Positions 35,005 to 44,072 of a stretch of DNA of 64,000 bases are shown piece after piece. The DNA comes from an uncultured Bacillaceae bacterium. Its GTDB lineage: Bacteria; Bacillota; Bacilli; Bacillales; Caldibacillaceae. The notes below the pieces were generated by a model. That model was not told where the DNA came from. It did no database searches and worked only from the letters and a program-made list of their open reading frames with translations. How positions within the stretch are numbered: the first letter of the stretch is position 1; each line of letters opens with the position of its first letter. Location of the stretch: assembly GCA_937934645.1 (NCBI GenBank), contig CALGYZ010000054.1, positions 196,775 to 260,774 on the forward strand. The letters run 5' to 3'. Position numbers and translations under genes: made by a program.

Positions 35005-35880
35005 GTGACAATTTTTGGTCGTGTATGTACGGCTATGGTTACCCCCTTTGACGGAAAGGGCAATGTGGATTTTCAAAAAACAACCCAGCTCATCGAGTAT
35101 TTAATCAATAACGGAACTGATTCTCTTGTTATTTCCGGAACAACAGGCGAGTCCCCGACATTAACTACGGAGGAAAAACTTGCCCTGTTTAAGCACGTTG
35201 TAAAAATTGTGAACAAAAGAGTGCCTGTTATTGCCGGAACAGGAAACTATAATACGAAAGAATCCGTTGAACTTACGGAAAAAGCGGAGGAAATTGGCGT
35301 TGACGGTATATTGGCCGTCGCACCTTATTACAACAAACCGAATCAGGAAGGGTTGTACCAGCATTTTAAGGCAATTGCGGAAAGCACATCATTGCCGCTT
35401 ATGGTTTACAACATACCCGGACGTTCCGTTGTCAATATTGAACCGGAGACCGTTGTGCGCCTGAGTGAAATACCAAACATTAAAGCCATCAAAGAAGCAA
35501 GCGGAAATATCGTACAAATGGCGGAAATTTTGAGAATAACGCCGGACGACTTTGAACTGTACAGCGGGGACGACAGCCTTACATTGCCGGTTTTATCCAT
35601 CGGAGGAACGGGAGTCGTATCCGTTGCTTCCCATGTCATTGGAAATGAGATTCAACAAATGATTCGGGCTTTTCTGTCCGGCAATCATAAAGAGGCAAGC
35701 GAATGGCATCTGAAATTGCTGCCATTAATGGAAGGGCTCTTTATGGCCCCGAGTCCGGCACCTGTTAAAACTGCCTTGCAGATTAAAGGGTTAAATGTAG
35801 GATCTGTCCGGTTGCCGTTAGTGCCTTTAACGGAAAATGAACGGAACAGGTTAACTGAGCTTATGAAACCATTTATTTAA
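35005..35880 (+). CDS. dapA: 4-hydroxy-tetrahydrodipicolinate synthase
   Basis: 291 residues from GTG at 35005, nine bases after GGGGAG; the in-frame GTG at 34996 abuts that site. It condenses pyruvate with aspartate semialdehyde, the first lysine/DAP step and the source of dipicolinate. Schiff-base lysine K163 lies in AIKEASG. SGTTGESPTL (substrate site) and VYNIPGR are intact. A very large terminator follows. Confidence 0.97.
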   Translation: MTIFGRVCTAMVTPFDGKGNVDFQKTTQLIEYLINNGTDSLVISGTTGESPTLTTEEKLALFKHVVKIVNKRVPVIAGTGNYNTKESVELTEKAEEIGVDGILAVAPYYNKPNQEGLYQHFKAIAESTSLPLMVYNIPGRSVVNIEPETVVRLSEIPNIKAIKEASGNIVQMAEILRITPDDFELYSGDDSLTLPVLSIGGTGVVSVASHVIGNEIQQMIRAFLSGNHKEASEWHLKLLPLMEGLFMAPSPAPVKTALQIKGLNVGSVRLPLVPLTENERNRLTELMKPFI

Positions 35881-35900
35881 TTATTTGCGTTGTAAGACAA

Positions 35901-35972
35901 CAAGGTTTGCCGAGAGGAAAAAATATCCCGGTTTGGGATGGTTTTTTCTGGCTCGGCCGGCCTTGTTTTTTT
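35901..35972 (+). terminator. Branched terminator after dapA
   Basis: CAAGG and GCCGAG (35901-35914) pair with CTCGGC and CCTTG, ending in seven T residues. The 40-base interior forms its own hairpin (ATCCC/GGGAT with A-run/T-run flanks). It ends the asd-dapG-dapA unit. Confidence 0.85.
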
Positions 35973-36219
35973 ATTCATAAAAATCTATATCGAAAATTCC
36001 AAATGTGGTAAAATAAAAATATCGTGTTTTTTGTTTTTGCACAGCACCGTTTAAAATTGGAAGCTTTCTTTACATAAAATAATCTTTTTTCTATGCCATT
36101 TGGTATACATACAATCATATTTTTTTGCTTAAGAAAAATGATTGTCTGTCAGAGTTCGTTAAGAATCAGGGCGACAACCTTTGATATAAATTAGTAATAG
36201 TAACAGGAGGATGTTTTAC
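35973..36219 (+). promoter_or_regulatory. AT-rich region upstream of rnjB
   Basis: Together with the preceding terminator this is a gene-free stretch of about 340 bases. It holds an extended -10 (TGG-TAAAAT, 36006-36014) without a clear -35. It also holds a hairpin with ACAATCAT (36111-36118) pairing to ATGATTGT (36138-36145), extended by T/A runs. The rnjB leader would be about 200 bases. No small gene with a ribosome binding site was found. Confidence 0.4.
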
Positions 36220-37884
36220 TTGAACAATCAGTATTCAAAAAAAATACGGATTATACCGCTTGGAGGAGTTGGTGAGCTTGGAAAAAACATGTATGTCGTT
36301 GAGGTTGAGGAGGATCTGTTCGTACTCGATGCCGGTTTGATGTTTCCGGAAGATGACATGCTCGGTATTGATATTGTCATACCGGATATTTCCTACTTAA
36401 CTGAAAATATCGACCGGATACGAGGGATATTTTTGACTCACGGACATGAAGATCATACTGGTGCAATAATGTATATCGCAAAAAAATTATCAGTCCCGGT
36501 ATATGGAACAAAGCTCACCGTTGAATTGATAAAAGGAAGATACAGGGAGAGAAACATTCAGCCGAAAATTGATTTTCGGATCATTGATGAAAGCACACGG
36601 TTAAAATTTAAACATGCCCATGTCACTTTTTTCAAAGTGAACCACAGCATACCTGATTCTGTTGGTATAAACATTGTGACACCTGCCGGAAGCATTGTTT
36701 ACACCGGTGATTTTAAATTTGACCAAAGTGCTGATGAACTGTACCGGGCAAATATCAGTAAAATGGCATCGATCGGAAATAAAGGTGTGCTATGTCTGCT
36801 GTCGGATAGTACAGAGGCAGAAAAGGCCGGCTATACGCCCTCGGAAGTGACGGTTGCCAATGAGCTGGATGAAATATTCAATAAATCCACCGGCAGAATT
36901 ATTTTTGCCTGTTTTGCATCATCTATTAATGCGATCCAACGGCTTTTAAATGTGAGCAGCAGGGCGGGAAAAAAGGTCGTAATTGTTGGCAGGCCGTTAC
37001 AAAATGTATATTCCATTGCACGGCGGCTCGGTTATATCAAAGTTGCTGACGGATTGATTATTCCGCATGAAGAAGCAAAAAAATATCCCCGGGATCAAGT
37101 TGTTGTTTTAATGACCGGTCCCCAGGGCGAGCCGCTGGAAGCATTGCAGAGGATGTCGAAGAAAACCCATGGTAAACTGCAAATTGAAAAAAATGATACG
37201 GTCATCATAGCTGCGTCGCCACACCGGGGCGGGGAATTATTATTAATCCGGACGCTGGATATGCTGTACAGGGCCGGTGCAAATGCTATTACCGGTCAGC
37301 GGATTCACGTGAGCGGACACGGCCGTGAAGAAGAATTAAAACTAATGATCAATTTAATGAGACCGAAATTTTTTATACCTGTGCACGGAGAATATAAGAT
37401 GTTAAAAGCCCATGCAAAGATTGCTGAAAAAATGGGCATACCTGCAAAACATATTTATATACCCGATAAAGGTGATGTTATTGAAATTAAAAACGGAACT
37501 TTGCGGAAAACCGGAAGGGTTACTGCCGGAAATATACTGATTGACGGCAGTGGCGTCGGTGATGTCGGAAATATTGTATTACGTGACCGGAAAGTGCTTT
37601 CCCAGGACGGTATTTTTATTGTTGTTGTTTCCATCAAACGGAGCGAAAAACGTATTGCATCAGGACCGGAAATTATTTCACGCGGATTTGTTTATGTCAG
37701 GGAATCTGAGGAGTTAATGGGACAGGCAAATAAATTGGTCAGGGAAATTATTGAGCGCAATATAAAACAAATGACATTGGAATGGTCTAACTTAAAGCAG
37801 GAAATCAGGGAAACATTGAGCAGTTATTTATACAATAAAACGAAACGGAAACCTATGATTATTCCCATAATCATGGAAGTTTAA
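36220..37884 (+). CDS. rnjB: Ribonuclease J2 orthologue with intact HxHxDH motif
   Basis: 554 residues from TTG at 36220, nine bases after AGGAGG; the ATG at 36211 abuts that site. Beta-CASP metallo-beta-lactamase fold: GGVGELGKNMYV, motif 2 HGHEDH at residues 74-79, HSIPDSVG, TGDFKFD, and a beta-CASP region with SDSTEAEKAGYTPSE and HVSGHG. Gene position (dapA-rnjB-tepA) and C-terminus KTKRKPMIIPIIMEV identify J2. B. subtilis J2 has lost part of motif 2 (as I recall it, HGHDEN) and is nearly inactive; here the motif is complete. It is expected in complex with RNase J1 in mRNA decay. Confidence 0.93.
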   Translation: MNNQYSKKIRIIPLGGVGELGKNMYVVEVEEDLFVLDAGLMFPEDDMLGIDIVIPDISYLTENIDRIRGIFLTHGHEDHTGAIMYIAKKLSVPVYGTKLTVELIKGRYRERNIQPKIDFRIIDESTRLKFKHAHVTFFKVNHSIPDSVGINIVTPAGSIVYTGDFKFDQSADELYRANISKMASIGNKGVLCLLSDSTEAEKAGYTPSEVTVANELDEIFNKSTGRIIFACFASSINAIQRLLNVSSRAGKKVVIVGRPLQNVYSIARRLGYIKVADGLIIPHEEAKKYPRDQVVVLMTGPQGEPLEALQRMSKKTHGKLQIEKNDTVIIAASPHRGGELLLIRTLDMLYRAGANAITGQRIHVSGHGREEELKLMINLMRPKFFIPVHGEYKMLKAHAKIAEKMGIPAKHIYIPDKGDVIEIKNGTLRKTGRVTAGNILIDGSGVGDVGNIVLRDRKVLSQDGIFIVVVSIKRSEKRIASGPEIISRGFVYVRESEELMGQANKLVREIIERNIKQMTLEWSNLKQEIRETLSSYLYNKTKRKPMIIPIIMEV

Positions 37885-37896
37885 TCTTTATTTTTG

Positions 37897-37964
37897 ACTC
37901 CTTCCTCAGCATGAAACCGACAAAGATGCCCATACTAAGGGTGATCATGTTTGGAAGGAGTTTT
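37897..37964 (+). promoter_or_regulatory. Stem sequestering the tepA ribosome binding site
   Basis: ACTCCTTCC (37897-37905), just after the rnjB stop, pairs perfectly with GGAAGGAGT (37953-37961), which contains the tepA site AAGGAG. The short TTTT after it means it could also act as a weak terminator of rnjB. Confidence 0.55.
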
Positions 37965-37969
37965 CGTTT

Positions 37970-38713
37970 ATGAATTTGAAAAGCAACCGGGAGCAGGAAA
38001 CTCCCCAAAAGGAAAATCAAAAGTCCGGCGTATCCCCTTTGATGGAAAAGATTCAGGAACTCGGTCAAACAAATGTCCCGGCGATGTCAAAGGACTCCAA
38101 TATTCACTGTTTAACGATTGTCGGCCAAATTGAAGGCCATCTTCAACTGCCGCCTCAAAATAAAACAACAAAATATGAACATGTAATTCCCCAAATCGTG
38201 GCGATCGAACAAAACCCGAAAATTGAAGGATTATTAGTTATTTTGAATACAGTCGGAGGGGATGTTGAAGCCGGCTTGGCCATTGCAGAAATGCTTGCAT
38301 CATTATCAAAGCCGACCGTTTCTCTTGTTTTGGGAGGCGGACATTCGATCGGAGTTCCAATTGCTGTAAGTACGGATTACAGTTTTATTGCCGAAACTGC
38401 GACGATGACCATCCATCCAATCCGCCTTACCGGTCTTGTGATCGGTGTTCCTCAAACGTTTGAGTATCTGGATAAAATGCAGGAAAGAGTAATTAACTTC
38501 GTTACAAAGCATTCCTCTATTAAAGAAGAAACATTTAAGGATTTAATGTTCGCCAAAGGAAATCTCACCCGTGATATTGGAACAAATGTGGTAGGTACAG
38601 ATGCGGTCAAATATGGATTAATTAATGAAGTCGGCGGTATTGGACAAGCGATGAAGAAACTAACGGAACTCATTCAATTGAAAAAACAAGAGGATGAGGG
38701 GATTGTCCAATGA
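37970..38713 (+). CDS. tepA: ClpP-like protease TepA
   Basis: 247 residues. A ClpP/crotonase-fold serine protease: NTVGGDVEAGLAIAEML, the nucleophile segment LGGGHSIGVPIAVS, and MTIHPIRLTGLVIGVPQTFEYL, followed by the conserved LMFAKGNLTRDIGTNVVG. In B. subtilis the protein was first called translocation-enhancing and later shown to act during spore outgrowth, degrading small acid-soluble spore proteins. No signal peptide. It overlaps ylzJ by four bases. Confidence 0.94.
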   Translation: MNLKSNREQETPQKENQKSGVSPLMEKIQELGQTNVPAMSKDSNIHCLTIVGQIEGHLQLPPQNKTTKYEHVIPQIVAIEQNPKIEGLLVILNTVGGDVEAGLAIAEMLASLSKPTVSLVLGGGHSIGVPIAVSTDYSFIAETATMTIHPIRLTGLVIGVPQTFEYLDKMQERVINFVTKHSSIKEETFKDLMFAKGNLTRDIGTNVVGTDAVKYGLINEVGGIGQAMKKLTELIQLKKQEDEGIVQ

Positions 38714-38925
38714 TTTTACATACTACGGTACCAGAAGAATTAATATTTCCGTATAATCATAAAGAAGGAAAAAGTGAGCGGATGGTTATTTATCAAGGTG
38801 TCCCTTTGATTGTTGAACAAGTCGGGGCGTTCCAATATCAAGTCAAAAAAATAATCAGCACAGATCCTGAACATTTTTTACAAAGTCAAATTTATCCCGG
38901 TGCAATACTTTCGGTATGGAATTAA
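38710..38925 (+). CDS. ylzJ: YlzJ-like small protein
   Basis: 71 residues, overlapping the tepA stop (ATGA). The family features are MILHTTVPEELIFP at the start, a central GVPLIVEQVGAFQYQV and a terminal PGAILSVWN with the hydrophobic end. Its function is unknown. It is found between tepA and spoIIIE in Bacillaceae, so co-expression with tepA in sporulation is likely. Confidence 0.88.
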   Translation: MILHTTVPEELIFPYNHKEGKSERMVIYQGVPLIVEQVGAFQYQVKKIISTDPEHFLQSQIYPGAILSVWN

Positions 38926-38952
38926 CCCTGGATTTTTCCGGTCTGTAAAATA

Positions 38953-38961
38953 TGGTATAAT
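38953..38961 (+). promoter_or_regulatory. Extended -10 promoter before spoIIIE
   Basis: TGG-TATAAT is a perfect extended -10; upstream TTTTTC at 17 bases is a poor -35. Transcription would start near 38968, just before the terminator-like hairpin. Confidence 0.6.
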
Positions 38962-38974
38962 ATGATTGACCAGA

Positions 38975-39005
38975 GGGAGCCGCTGTTTCAGCTGCTCTCC
39001 TTTTT
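38975..39005 (+). terminator. Terminator-like hairpin in the spoIIIE leader
   Basis: GGGAGC pairs with GCTCTC (one G-U) and GCTG with CAGC around TTT, followed by TTTTT. It sits immediately downstream of the spoIIIE promoter and before the ATG at 39033. Confidence 0.75.
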
Positions 39006-39032
39006 AATTTTTATGAATCAGGTGGTTTTGTT

Positions 39033-41336
39033 ATGGCGAAAAGGAAAAAAAAGAAAACAAAACGACAGGCAAAATTGAAACAAGCCATCCGTTTCGAACT
39101 GGGAGCCTTAATATTATGTGCATTATCGGTCATTGCGATTTTACAGCTTGGAATTGCCGGTAAGTCTTTAGTTTATTTCTTCCGGTTTATCGCCGGGGAA
39201 TGGTACATTTTTTTACCCGTGGCATGTATTGTATTGAGCGGTTATTTAATATGGAAACGGAAGTGGCCGGATTTTTTCACCAGGAAATTAACAGGCGTTT
39301 ATTTTATTTTTCTGTCATTGTTGTTGTTGAGCCATGTAAAACTTTTCGAATTGCTTTCCAGCCATGGCCCCCTTACCAAACCGAGTGTGATTCTGAACAC
39401 GTGGGAATTGTTCTGGATGGAACTCAGAGGTGAAACAAGCACCGTTGATTTGGGCGGAGGAATGACCGGTGCCATCCTGTTCTCTTTATTATTCCTGCTT
39501 TTCGAAGAAACAGGCGCGAAGCTTGTTGCATTTATTATGATCATTGCCGGAATTGTACTTATTACCGGAAAATCTTTTGGAGATATGGTCCGTCCGGTTT
39601 TTTCCCGTACTTATTCATTAATTATGAATACATGGAAAAGTGTAAAGAAAGACCTGAAAAAATGGAAAAAGCGCCCGGAGTCTAAAGTTTCCCGAAAAAG
39701 AATGAAGAAGCAGAGCCAGGAAAAAGCAGAGACGGAAGAACAGGAGATCCTCCCCGATGATAAAAATGATGAACCAATTATATCGAATTTTGCCGAAAGA
39801 ATTCACCGTGAGGAAGACAAAACAATACCATTGGAGATTTCAGAGCCCCCGGAAAAAGAAGACTTTTCAAATGTCCCCGTGGCTTTTGCCGAAGTTGAAA
39901 ACACGGATTACAAGTTGCCGCCTCTCTCATTGTTAAAGCTGCCGAAACAGACAGACCAAAGCAATGAATATGAACTGGTTCATGCTAATGCGGCAAAACT
40001 GGAACGAACGTTTCAGAGTTTCGGGGTAAAGGCAAGAGTTACACAGGTACATATCGGTCCAGCGGTAACAAAATACGAAGTACACCCGGATATCGGTGTA
40101 AAAGTAAGTAAAATAGTCAGTTTAACCGATGATATTGCCTTGGCCCTGGCCGCAAAGGATATCCGCATGGAAGCACCGATTCCGGGAAAAAGCGCCATCG
40201 GAATAGAAGTGCCGAATTCGGAAATTGCGATGGTCTCTTTGCGGGAAGTTTTAGAAGACAGTCATGAACAAATGGATAAAAAATTGTTAATCGGTCTCGG
40301 CAGGGATATTACCGGAGAGGCTGTCCTGGCGGAATTAAATAAAATGCCTCACTTGTTGATTGCCGGGGCAACCGGTTCCGGAAAAAGTGTTTGTATAAAC
40401 GCAATTATTGTCAGTATATTAATGCGCACGAAGCCCCATGAAGTAAAATTGATGATGATTGACCCGAAAATGGTGGAGTTAAGTGTGTATAACGGAGTGC
40501 CACATTTGCTTGCACCTGTCGTGACTGATCCGAAAAAAGCCGCCAGAGCATTAAAAAAAGTTGTCGACGAAATGGAACGCCGGTATGAACTGTTTTCCCA
40601 TACAGGCACGAAAAATATTGAAGGATATAATGAATATATCCGCCGGCAAAACTTGGAAACAGACGGAGAAGAACCGCTTTTACCTTATATTGTTGTGATT
40701 GTGGACGAGCTTGCAGATTTAATGATGGTTGCTTCATCGGATGTGGAAGACGCCATCACACGGCTTGCCCAGATGGCACGTGCTGCCGGTATCCATTTAA
40801 TCATCGCCACCCAGAGACCGTCGGTAGATGTAATTACAGGAGTGATAAAAGCAAATATTCCTTCGAGAATCGCATTCGCCGTCAGCTCTCAAACGGACTC
40901 CAGGACGATCCTGGATATGGCAGGTGCGGAAAAATTATTGGGCAGGGGAGATATGTTGTTTCTGCCCGTAGGAAAATCAAAACCGATAAGAATACAAGGT
41001 GCGTTTTTATCAGATGAGGAAGTAGAAGAAGTGGTAAATTTTGTCACATCCCAGCAAAAAGCCCAGTATTGGGATGATATGATCCCGGATGATACGCCTG
41101 ACTCTGTAGATGAAGTAGAAGATGAATTGTACGATGATGCAGTTAAACTCGTGGCCGAGTTGCAAACAGCTTCCGTGTCCATGTTACAGAGACGGTTCCG
41201 GATTGGGTATAACCGTGCTGCACGTTTGATTGACGAAATGGAAAAACGGGGAATCGTCGGACCATATGAAGGCAGCAAGCCGCGGACTGTATTAATACCT
41301 AAGCCGGGAGAAGATGAAATACAAAATTCATCATGA
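39033..41336 (+). CDS. spoIIIE: DNA translocase SpoIIIE/FtsK
   Basis: 767 residues. Four N-terminal membrane helices (about residues 22-190), a charged linker, then the FtsK motor: Walker A GATGSGKS at 445-452, Walker B region YIVVIVDELADLMM, and a C-terminal winged-helix gamma domain (VSMLQRRFRIGYNRAARLIDEME) that reads SRS/KOPS-type sequences. It pumps the chromosome into the forespore across the septum. The synteny (ylzJ upstream, ymf genes downstream) indicates SpoIIIE rather than SftA. The GntR gene ymfC that follows in B. subtilis is absent here. Confidence 0.96.
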   Translation: MAKRKKKKTKRQAKLKQAIRFELGALILCALSVIAILQLGIAGKSLVYFFRFIAGEWYIFLPVACIVLSGYLIWKRKWPDFFTRKLTGVYFIFLSLLLLSHVKLFELLSSHGPLTKPSVILNTWELFWMELRGETSTVDLGGGMTGAILFSLLFLLFEETGAKLVAFIMIIAGIVLITGKSFGDMVRPVFSRTYSLIMNTWKSVKKDLKKWKKRPESKVSRKRMKKQSQEKAETEEQEILPDDKNDEPIISNFAERIHREEDKTIPLEISEPPEKEDFSNVPVAFAEVENTDYKLPPLSLLKLPKQTDQSNEYELVHANAAKLERTFQSFGVKARVTQVHIGPAVTKYEVHPDIGVKVSKIVSLTDDIALALAAKDIRMEAPIPGKSAIGIEVPNSEIAMVSLREVLEDSHEQMDKKLLIGLGRDITGEAVLAELNKMPHLLIAGATGSGKSVCINAIIVSILMRTKPHEVKLMMIDPKMVELSVYNGVPHLLAPVVTDPKKAARALKKVVDEMERRYELFSHTGTKNIEGYNEYIRRQNLETDGEEPLLPYIVVIVDELADLMMVASSDVEDAITRLAQMARAAGIHLIIATQRPSVDVITGVIKANIPSRIAFAVSSQTDSRTILDMAGAEKLLGRGDMLFLPVGKSKPIRIQGAFLSDEEVEEVVNFVTSQQKAQYWDDMIPDDTPDSVDEVEDELYDDAVKLVAELQTASVSMLQRRFRIGYNRAARLIDEMEKRGIVGPYEGSKPRTVLIPKPGEDEIQNSS

Positions 41337-41373
41337 TTCCGGCGGAAAAGACAGAAGATATTTCCATGGAGAG

Positions 41374-41399
41374 AACCCCTGCTATCAGCGGGGTTTTTT
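41374..41399 (+). terminator. Intrinsic terminator after spoIIIE
   Basis: AACCCC pairs with GGGGTT, with an inner GC pair, followed by TTTTTT. Confidence 0.9.
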
Positions 41400-41495
41400 C
41401 ATGAATGGATAAAACTTGATTTTAAAAATTAGACACATTTATATTTGAAGAAGGAAATACTATAAATGAAGAACGATAAAAATAGGAGGAAAATA

Positions 41496-42758
41496 ATGGA
41501 AAAAACTGTTCATCATGAGGGAATGAAAATCCATCTAATAAAAACGGACAAATATAAAACAAATACCATTGTTTTAAAAATGAAAGCCCCGATTAATAAA
41601 GACGATGCAACTTATCGCGCACTCCTTCCATATGTATTGCAAAGCGGTACAAATACATATCCGGACTATACGGAAATTCGAACATTCTTGGAAAACTTGT
41701 ACGGCTGCACCCTGTTTGTGGATTTACAGAAAAAGGGTGAATATCATATTATTTCCATCACGATGGAAGTTGCCAATGAGAAATTTTTGCAGGATAAAAA
41801 ACCTTTATTAAATGAAGCATTGGGGCTTTTAGCTGATATTTTACTGAATCCGAAAATAGAAAATCATGCTTTTAATGAACAGATTGTTGCAAAGGAAAAA
41901 AGAACGTTAAAACAACGAATTCAGGCGGTTTATGATGATAAAATGCGTTATGCCAATTTGCGGCTCATCCAGGAAATGTGTAAAAATGAACCATATTTTG
42001 TACCGGTCAACGGTTTTTTAGAAGATGTAGATCCGATTACAGGGGAAAAATTATATGCTTATTATCGCAGAGCTTTGAATGAAGATGAGATTGATTTGTA
42101 CATTGTCGGTGACTTTAATGAGCAGGAAACATTAAGTTTTTGTAAAGAAAAGTTCCAGCTGGCATCCCGCAAGGCCCGGGAAATACAGAAAGATCAAGAA
42201 CGGATCAATATTAAAGAAAATGTGGTCATTGAAAAACAGGAGGTTGCGCAAGGAAAATTAAATATCGGTTTCCGGACAAATATTACGTACGGGGATGATG
42301 ATTATTTTGCCCTTCAAGTTTTTAACGGATTGTTCGGCGGTTTTCCCCACTCAAAGTTATTTTTAAATGTTCGTGAAAGGGAAAGCCTTGCATATTATGC
42401 GGCAAGCAGGTTAGAAAGCCATAAAGGTCTGTTGCTGGTCATGACAGGTATTGAATCAAAAAACTTTGATAAAACCGTAAAAATTATTAAAGAAGAATTT
42501 TCGGCTATGCAGAACGGAGAATTTACAGAAGCGGAGATTGAACAGACTAAAGCCGTAATACAAAATCAAATGCTAGAAACATTGGATACGTCAAGGGGAC
42601 TTGTTGAAGTATTATATCATAATGTGATCAGCGGTAAGACCGTGACCGAGGAAGAATGGATGGAGAAAATAAAACAGGTGTCCAGAGACGATATCCTTCA
42701 AGTTGGGAAAAAAATCCATCTGGATACGATTTACTTTTTATCTGGAATGGAGGCGTAA
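41496..42758 (+). CDS. ymfF: M16 family peptidase-like protein YmfF, lacking the zinc motif
   Basis: 420 residues from ATG at 41496 after AGGAGG; an earlier ATG at 41466 has no site. It has the M16 fold with the C-terminal FNGLFGGFPHSKLFLNVRERESLAYYAASR substrate-binding segment in parts. The position of HxxEH instead reads LPYVLQSGTNTYPD, so zinc cannot be bound. It therefore should be the non-catalytic partner of YmfH, encoded four bases downstream, like the alpha/beta M16 heterodimers. Confidence 0.9.
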   Translation: MEKTVHHEGMKIHLIKTDKYKTNTIVLKMKAPINKDDATYRALLPYVLQSGTNTYPDYTEIRTFLENLYGCTLFVDLQKKGEYHIISITMEVANEKFLQDKKPLLNEALGLLADILLNPKIENHAFNEQIVAKEKRTLKQRIQAVYDDKMRYANLRLIQEMCKNEPYFVPVNGFLEDVDPITGEKLYAYYRRALNEDEIDLYIVGDFNEQETLSFCKEKFQLASRKAREIQKDQERINIKENVVIEKQEVAQGKLNIGFRTNITYGDDDYFALQVFNGLFGGFPHSKLFLNVRERESLAYYAASRLESHKGLLLVMTGIESKNFDKTVKIIKEEFSAMQNGEFTEAEIEQTKAVIQNQMLETLDTSRGLVEVLYHNVISGKTVTEEEWMEKIKQVSRDDILQVGKKIHLDTIYFLSGMEA

Positions 42759-42761
42759 AGA

Positions 42762-44051
42762 GTGGAGCAGATTTATCATTCTCAATTGCAAGAAGAATTG
42801 TATTATGAGAAACTGGCAAACGGACTGGATGTATATATTTTACCGAAAAAAGGATTCAATAAGACATATGCAACTTTTACGACAAAGTATGGTTCCATTG
42901 ATAACCATTTTGTTCCTCTCGGAGAAAATGAGTATAAAATCGTCCCGGATGGAATCGCCCACTTTCTGGAACATAAAATGTTTGAGAAAAAAGACGGGGA
43001 TGTTTTCCAGTTATTCAGTAAACAAGGAGCGTCGGCAAACGCTTTTACTTCGTTTACGAGAACGGCGTATTTGTTTTCTTCTACATCCAATGTTGAAAAA
43101 AATTTAAACACACTACTTGACTTTGTCCAGGAACCGTACTTTACTGAACAAACGGTCGAAAAAGAAAAAGGGATTATCGGCCAAGAAATTCAGATGTATA
43201 ATGATAATCCGGAATGGCGTTTATATTTTGGTACAATTGAAAACATGTATCATAATCATCCGGTAAAAATTGACATTGCCGGTACAATCGGGTCCATTTC
43301 CAAAATAACGAAAGATTTACTGTATGAATGCTACTACACTTTTTATCATCCTTCTAATATGCTGCTATTTGTTGTCGGACCCGTTGATCCGTTAAAAATC
43401 ATGAATTTGGTTAAAGATAATCAGGCTAAAAAAACATTCAATGCCCACAAGGAGATTAAGCGAAAATTTGAAGCCGAACCGGAACCTGTATGGGAAAAAG
43501 AAAAGATTATCAAAATGAATGTTCAAACACCGAAATTAATGGTTGGGATTAAAGGAAACATTCTTCATCAAAAGGGTAATCAAATGTTAAAAAGCGAATT
43601 ATCCGCCCAGTTATTGCTGGATCTTTTGTTCGGAAAAAGTAGCAGGAATTACCGGGAATTGTATGATGAGGGATTAATTGATGATACTTTTTCCTATGAT
43701 TATACACAGGAACAAAACTTCGGTTTCGCATTAATCGGCGGTGACACCCGTGATCCGGATCTTCTGGAAAAAAAGCTGAAACAAATTTTATTGAAGGCGC
43801 GGACAGGTGAAAATTTAGATGCAGAAGATTTGGAGCGGGTAAAAAAGAACCGGATCGGCCGATTTTTAAGGGCATTAAATTCACCGGAATATATAGCGAA
43901 TCAATTTACAAGGTATGCTTTTCATGAAATGGATTTATTTAATGTTGTTCCAATGCTTGAAGAAATCACCTTCACTGATGTAATAACAATGGCAGCAAAA
44001 CTAATCGCAGAAGAACGTCTTACAGCATGTAAAGTGCTGCCGAAATCGTAG
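42762..44051 (+). CDS. ymfH: M16 family zinc protease YmfH
   Basis: 429 residues from GTG, eight bases after GGAGG. The zinc motif HFLEH is intact at residues 67-71, followed by KMFEKKDGDVFQLFSKQGASANAFTS, and the distal Glu lies in KEKGIIGQEIQMYNDNPEW. It is the catalytic member of the YmfF/YmfH pair. No signal peptide is present. The natural substrate is not known with certainty. Confidence 0.93.
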   Translation: MEQIYHSQLQEELYYEKLANGLDVYILPKKGFNKTYATFTTKYGSIDNHFVPLGENEYKIVPDGIAHFLEHKMFEKKDGDVFQLFSKQGASANAFTSFTRTAYLFSSTSNVEKNLNTLLDFVQEPYFTEQTVEKEKGIIGQEIQMYNDNPEWRLYFGTIENMYHNHPVKIDIAGTIGSISKITKDLLYECYYTFYHPSNMLLFVVGPVDPLKIMNLVKDNQAKKTFNAHKEIKRKFEAEPEPVWEKEKIIKMNVQTPKLMVGIKGNILHQKGNQMLKSELSAQLLLDLLFGKSSRNYRELYDEGLIDDTFSYDYTQEQNFGFALIGGDTRDPDLLEKKLKQILLKARTGENLDAEDLERVKKNRIGRFLRALNSPEYIANQFTRYAFHEMDLFNVVPMLEEITFTDVITMAAKLIAEERLTACKVLPKS

Positions 44052-44072
44052 AATAAAAAATGGCAGATGATA

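Noticed and set aside
36108..36115. CATACAAT, a perfect sigma-E -10, upstream of rnjB
   Set aside because: No ATA-type -35 element at 14-15 bases, and rnjB is not expected to be sporulation-controlled; likely chance in AT-rich DNA.
37871..38068. Minus-strand 65-codon frame with hydrophobic stretches, opposite the rnjB-tepA gap
   Set aside because: It has no ribosome binding site, overlaps the start of tepA and consists mostly of the complement of the hairpin region.
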